This document shows, in pieces, positions 6,834-7,865 of a DNA stretch of 7,865 nt. This DNA is from an uncultured Rhodospirillales bacterium (lineage in GTDB: Bacteria > Pseudomonadota > Alphaproteobacteria > Acetobacterales > Acetobacteraceae), in assembly GCA_903932545.1 (NCBI GenBank), contig CAIZGT010000765.1:1-7865 (forward strand), in the 5' to 3' direction. The position numbers and the translations under genes are program-made. How positions within the stretch are numbered: position 1 is the first letter of the stretch; each line of letters opens with the position of its first letter. Under the pieces are notes generated by a model. That model saw only the letters and a list, made by a program, of their open reading frames with translations. It was not told the origin of the DNA and made no database searches.

Positions 6834-6959
6834 TATCAGGCGAGCACGCGCTACACGAGGCGTTTGAGGATGTCACCCCTTAAAGTGGTGGCGAGGCTGG
6901 GCCGTGCCGATAGGCTCAAAGCTCCGCATTGCCCGCGACCGCCATTCCCCGACATCGCG

Positions 6960-7682
6960 TCAGACCGGCGTGCCAATCAAGCGGCCAACGCCAGCGGTCA
7001 CGCCCATTGCAAGCGACCCCCAAATCAGCACGCGCATCGCACCTCTCAGGCGGCCAGCGCCGCCCGCATGGGCCGCAATCGCACCGAGAAGGGCGAGGAA
7101 GACCAAAGACGCGGCGGCCACCAACTCACCCAGCAGTCTCTCGGGGGCGAGCACCGTTACCAGCAACGGCATACCGGCGCCGAGGATGAAACTTGCCGCA
7201 GACGCCACGGACGCTTGAATAGGGCGTGCCTTGAAAACCTCACTTATCCCCAATTCATCGCGCGCATGGGCCCCCAAGGCGTCAAATTTCATCAGTTGCA
7301 CAGCCACTTCGCGGGCAAGTTCAGCGGTGAGGCCGCGCTCCATGTAAATTTCGGCGAGCTCGGCATGCTCCCCCGCGTTGTCAAGTTCCAAGCCCTTGAG
7401 TTCAATCGCCAAATCGGCCTTTTCGGTGTCCGCCTGCGAACTGACCGACACATACTCGCCCGCCGCCATGGCCATGGCACCTGCCACCAATCCGGCGGTG
7501 CCAGCCAGCAAAACGCTGCCTCTTGATGCTTCGGCAGAGGCCACGCCCAGCACGAGACTGGCCGTTGAAACCAACCCATCATTTGCGCCGAGGACGGCAG
7601 CGCGCAACCAACCTGTGCGATGGGTGTTATGAAATTCCTTGCGCAACGTCATTCTCCATTTCGTCCCCGCATGCATGATCAT
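6960..7682 (-). CDS. VIT1/CCC1 family Fe2+/Mn2+ transporter
   Basis: This membrane protein has the family's first-helix signature THRTGWLRAAVLGANDGLVS (20-39), including Asp35. It continues with helix 2, AGAMAMAAGEYVSVSSQAD (67-85), where Met70/Met72 and Glu76 fall in the ion path by analogy with plant VIT1. A cytoplasmic acidic helical insert at about 90-145 is rich in Glu (ELKGLELDNAGEHAELAEIYMERGL) and corresponds to the metal-binding domain. Three C-terminal helices follow. Members move ferrous iron or manganese out of the cytosol, usually as proton antiporters. The length from ATG 7682 is 240 residues. ATG 7652 (MTLRKEFHNTHR) is an equally good start, with a GGAGA that sits too close to act as a ribosome binding site; neither start has a strong one. 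There is no ferritin-like N-terminal domain. A 126-nt gap follows, so it is probably a separate unit from the downstream operon. Confidence 0.92.
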   Translation of the reverse strand: MIMHAGTKWRMTLRKEFHNTHRTGWLRAAVLGANDGLVSTASLVLGVASAEASRGSVLLAGTAGLVAGAMAMAAGEYVSVSSQADTEKADLAIELKGLELDNAGEHAELAEIYMERGLTAELAREVAVQLMKFDALGAHARDELGISEVFKARPIQASVASAASFILGAGMPLLVTVLAPERLLGELVAAASLVFLALLGAIAAHAGGAGRLRGAMRVLIWGSLAMGVTAGVGRLIGTPV

Positions 7683-7832
7683 AGGCCGTTTGCGCGATAG
7701 GTGTCTGGTGACAGAACGAAGGCGCAGATGCGCTCATCCGGCATAAGGCGCAGCTTCCGGACAGCGGATCATGATGTTATGAAGCGGCGTGCCCATCCCG
7801 GCTCTAAGCCGTTGAACACGCATAAAACAGGA

Positions 7833-7865
7833 TGGTGGGCGCTGAAGGGCTCGAACCTTCGACCC
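7833..7865 (-). tRNA. 3' part of a tRNA (cut by the window edge), possibly tRNA-Val
   Basis: On the - strand the right edge reads variable-loop GGGTC, a perfect 5-bp T-stem GAAGG/CCTTC closing the 7-base loop TTCGAGC, then the acceptor 3' strand AGCGCCC, discriminator A and an encoded CCA at 7835-7833. This is the complete 3' end of a tRNA. The 5' half and the anticodon are outside the window. The GGGCGCT acceptor predicted for the 5' end and the variable loop resemble alphaproteobacterial tRNA-Val, but the isotype is a guess. Confidence 0.82.

Noticed and set aside
6864..6906. Possible stem CACC...GGTG in the gap before the large membrane protein gene
   Set aside because: A 4-bp stem with a 9-base loop and no U-tract is within chance for this base composition.
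6378..7526. 382-codon + strand open frame running across two genes
   Set aside because: It lies antisense to the unknown membrane protein and the VIT transporter, spans their intergenic gap, and has a His/Arg/Gln-rich low-similarity translation typical of antisense shadows in GC-rich DNA.
7799..7811. Hairpin CGGCT-CTA-AGCCG as a terminator downstream of the tRNA
   Set aside because: It has only 5 bp and no T-run on either strand after the stem, so it cannot be supported as a terminator.

Overview
The window is a GC-rich stretch of bacterial chromosome packed with genes. It suggests an alphaproteobacterium, possibly in or near Rhodospirillales/Acetobacterales. That placement is inferred from protein style (the AVVKADGYG form of the alanine racemase lysine motif, the VIT-type transporter, the GT-C membrane proteins) and from base composition; the window holds no rRNA or other marker. 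No mobile element, CRISPR array or dispersed repeat was seen.

Layout. (1) The + strand from the left edge to 2199 carries a fumarylacetoacetate hydrolase (FAH) family gene that runs in from outside. It overlaps by 32 nt a 470-residue GT39/ArnT-like membrane glycosyltransferase. (2) Tail to tail with the latter, overlapping it by 4 nt, is a full-length alanine racemase reading frame on the - strand (3308 to 2196). An in-frame TAA at codon 85 interrupts it exactly where the family has a conserved Glu. (3) A 92-residue, two-helix, very basic membrane protein lies on the + strand, divergent from alr. Its stop codon abuts the stop codon of the next - strand gene. (4) A tight - strand operon follows, read from right to left: a 496-residue polytopic membrane protein of unknown family, 15 nt, a UbiA-superfamily prenyltransferase resembling decaprenyl-phosphate phosphoribosyltransferases, a 4-nt ATGA overlap, a 23-codon hydrophobic mini-ORF, 3 nt, and a HAD-IB phosphatase. 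(5) Upstream of this operon, on the same strand, is a VIT1/CCC1-type Fe/Mn transporter. The right edge cuts through a - strand tRNA whose 3' half, including an encoded CCA, is visible.

How it may work together (inference). The prenyltransferase would attach a sugar phosphate or aromatic group to or from a polyprenyl carrier. The HAD enzyme would remove a phosphate from the product. The large membrane protein, and perhaps the GT39 enzyme across the alr locus, could consume the resulting lipid-linked sugar in the periplasm. This resembles the logic of the mycobacterial decaprenylphosphoryl-ribose/arabinose route but is not proven by sequence. The strongest oddity is the single-base nonsense change in alr. 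The least described parts are the mini-ORF and the unknown 496-residue protein. The short gaps (6834-6959 and 7683-7832) show no convincing terminator, promoter or gene.
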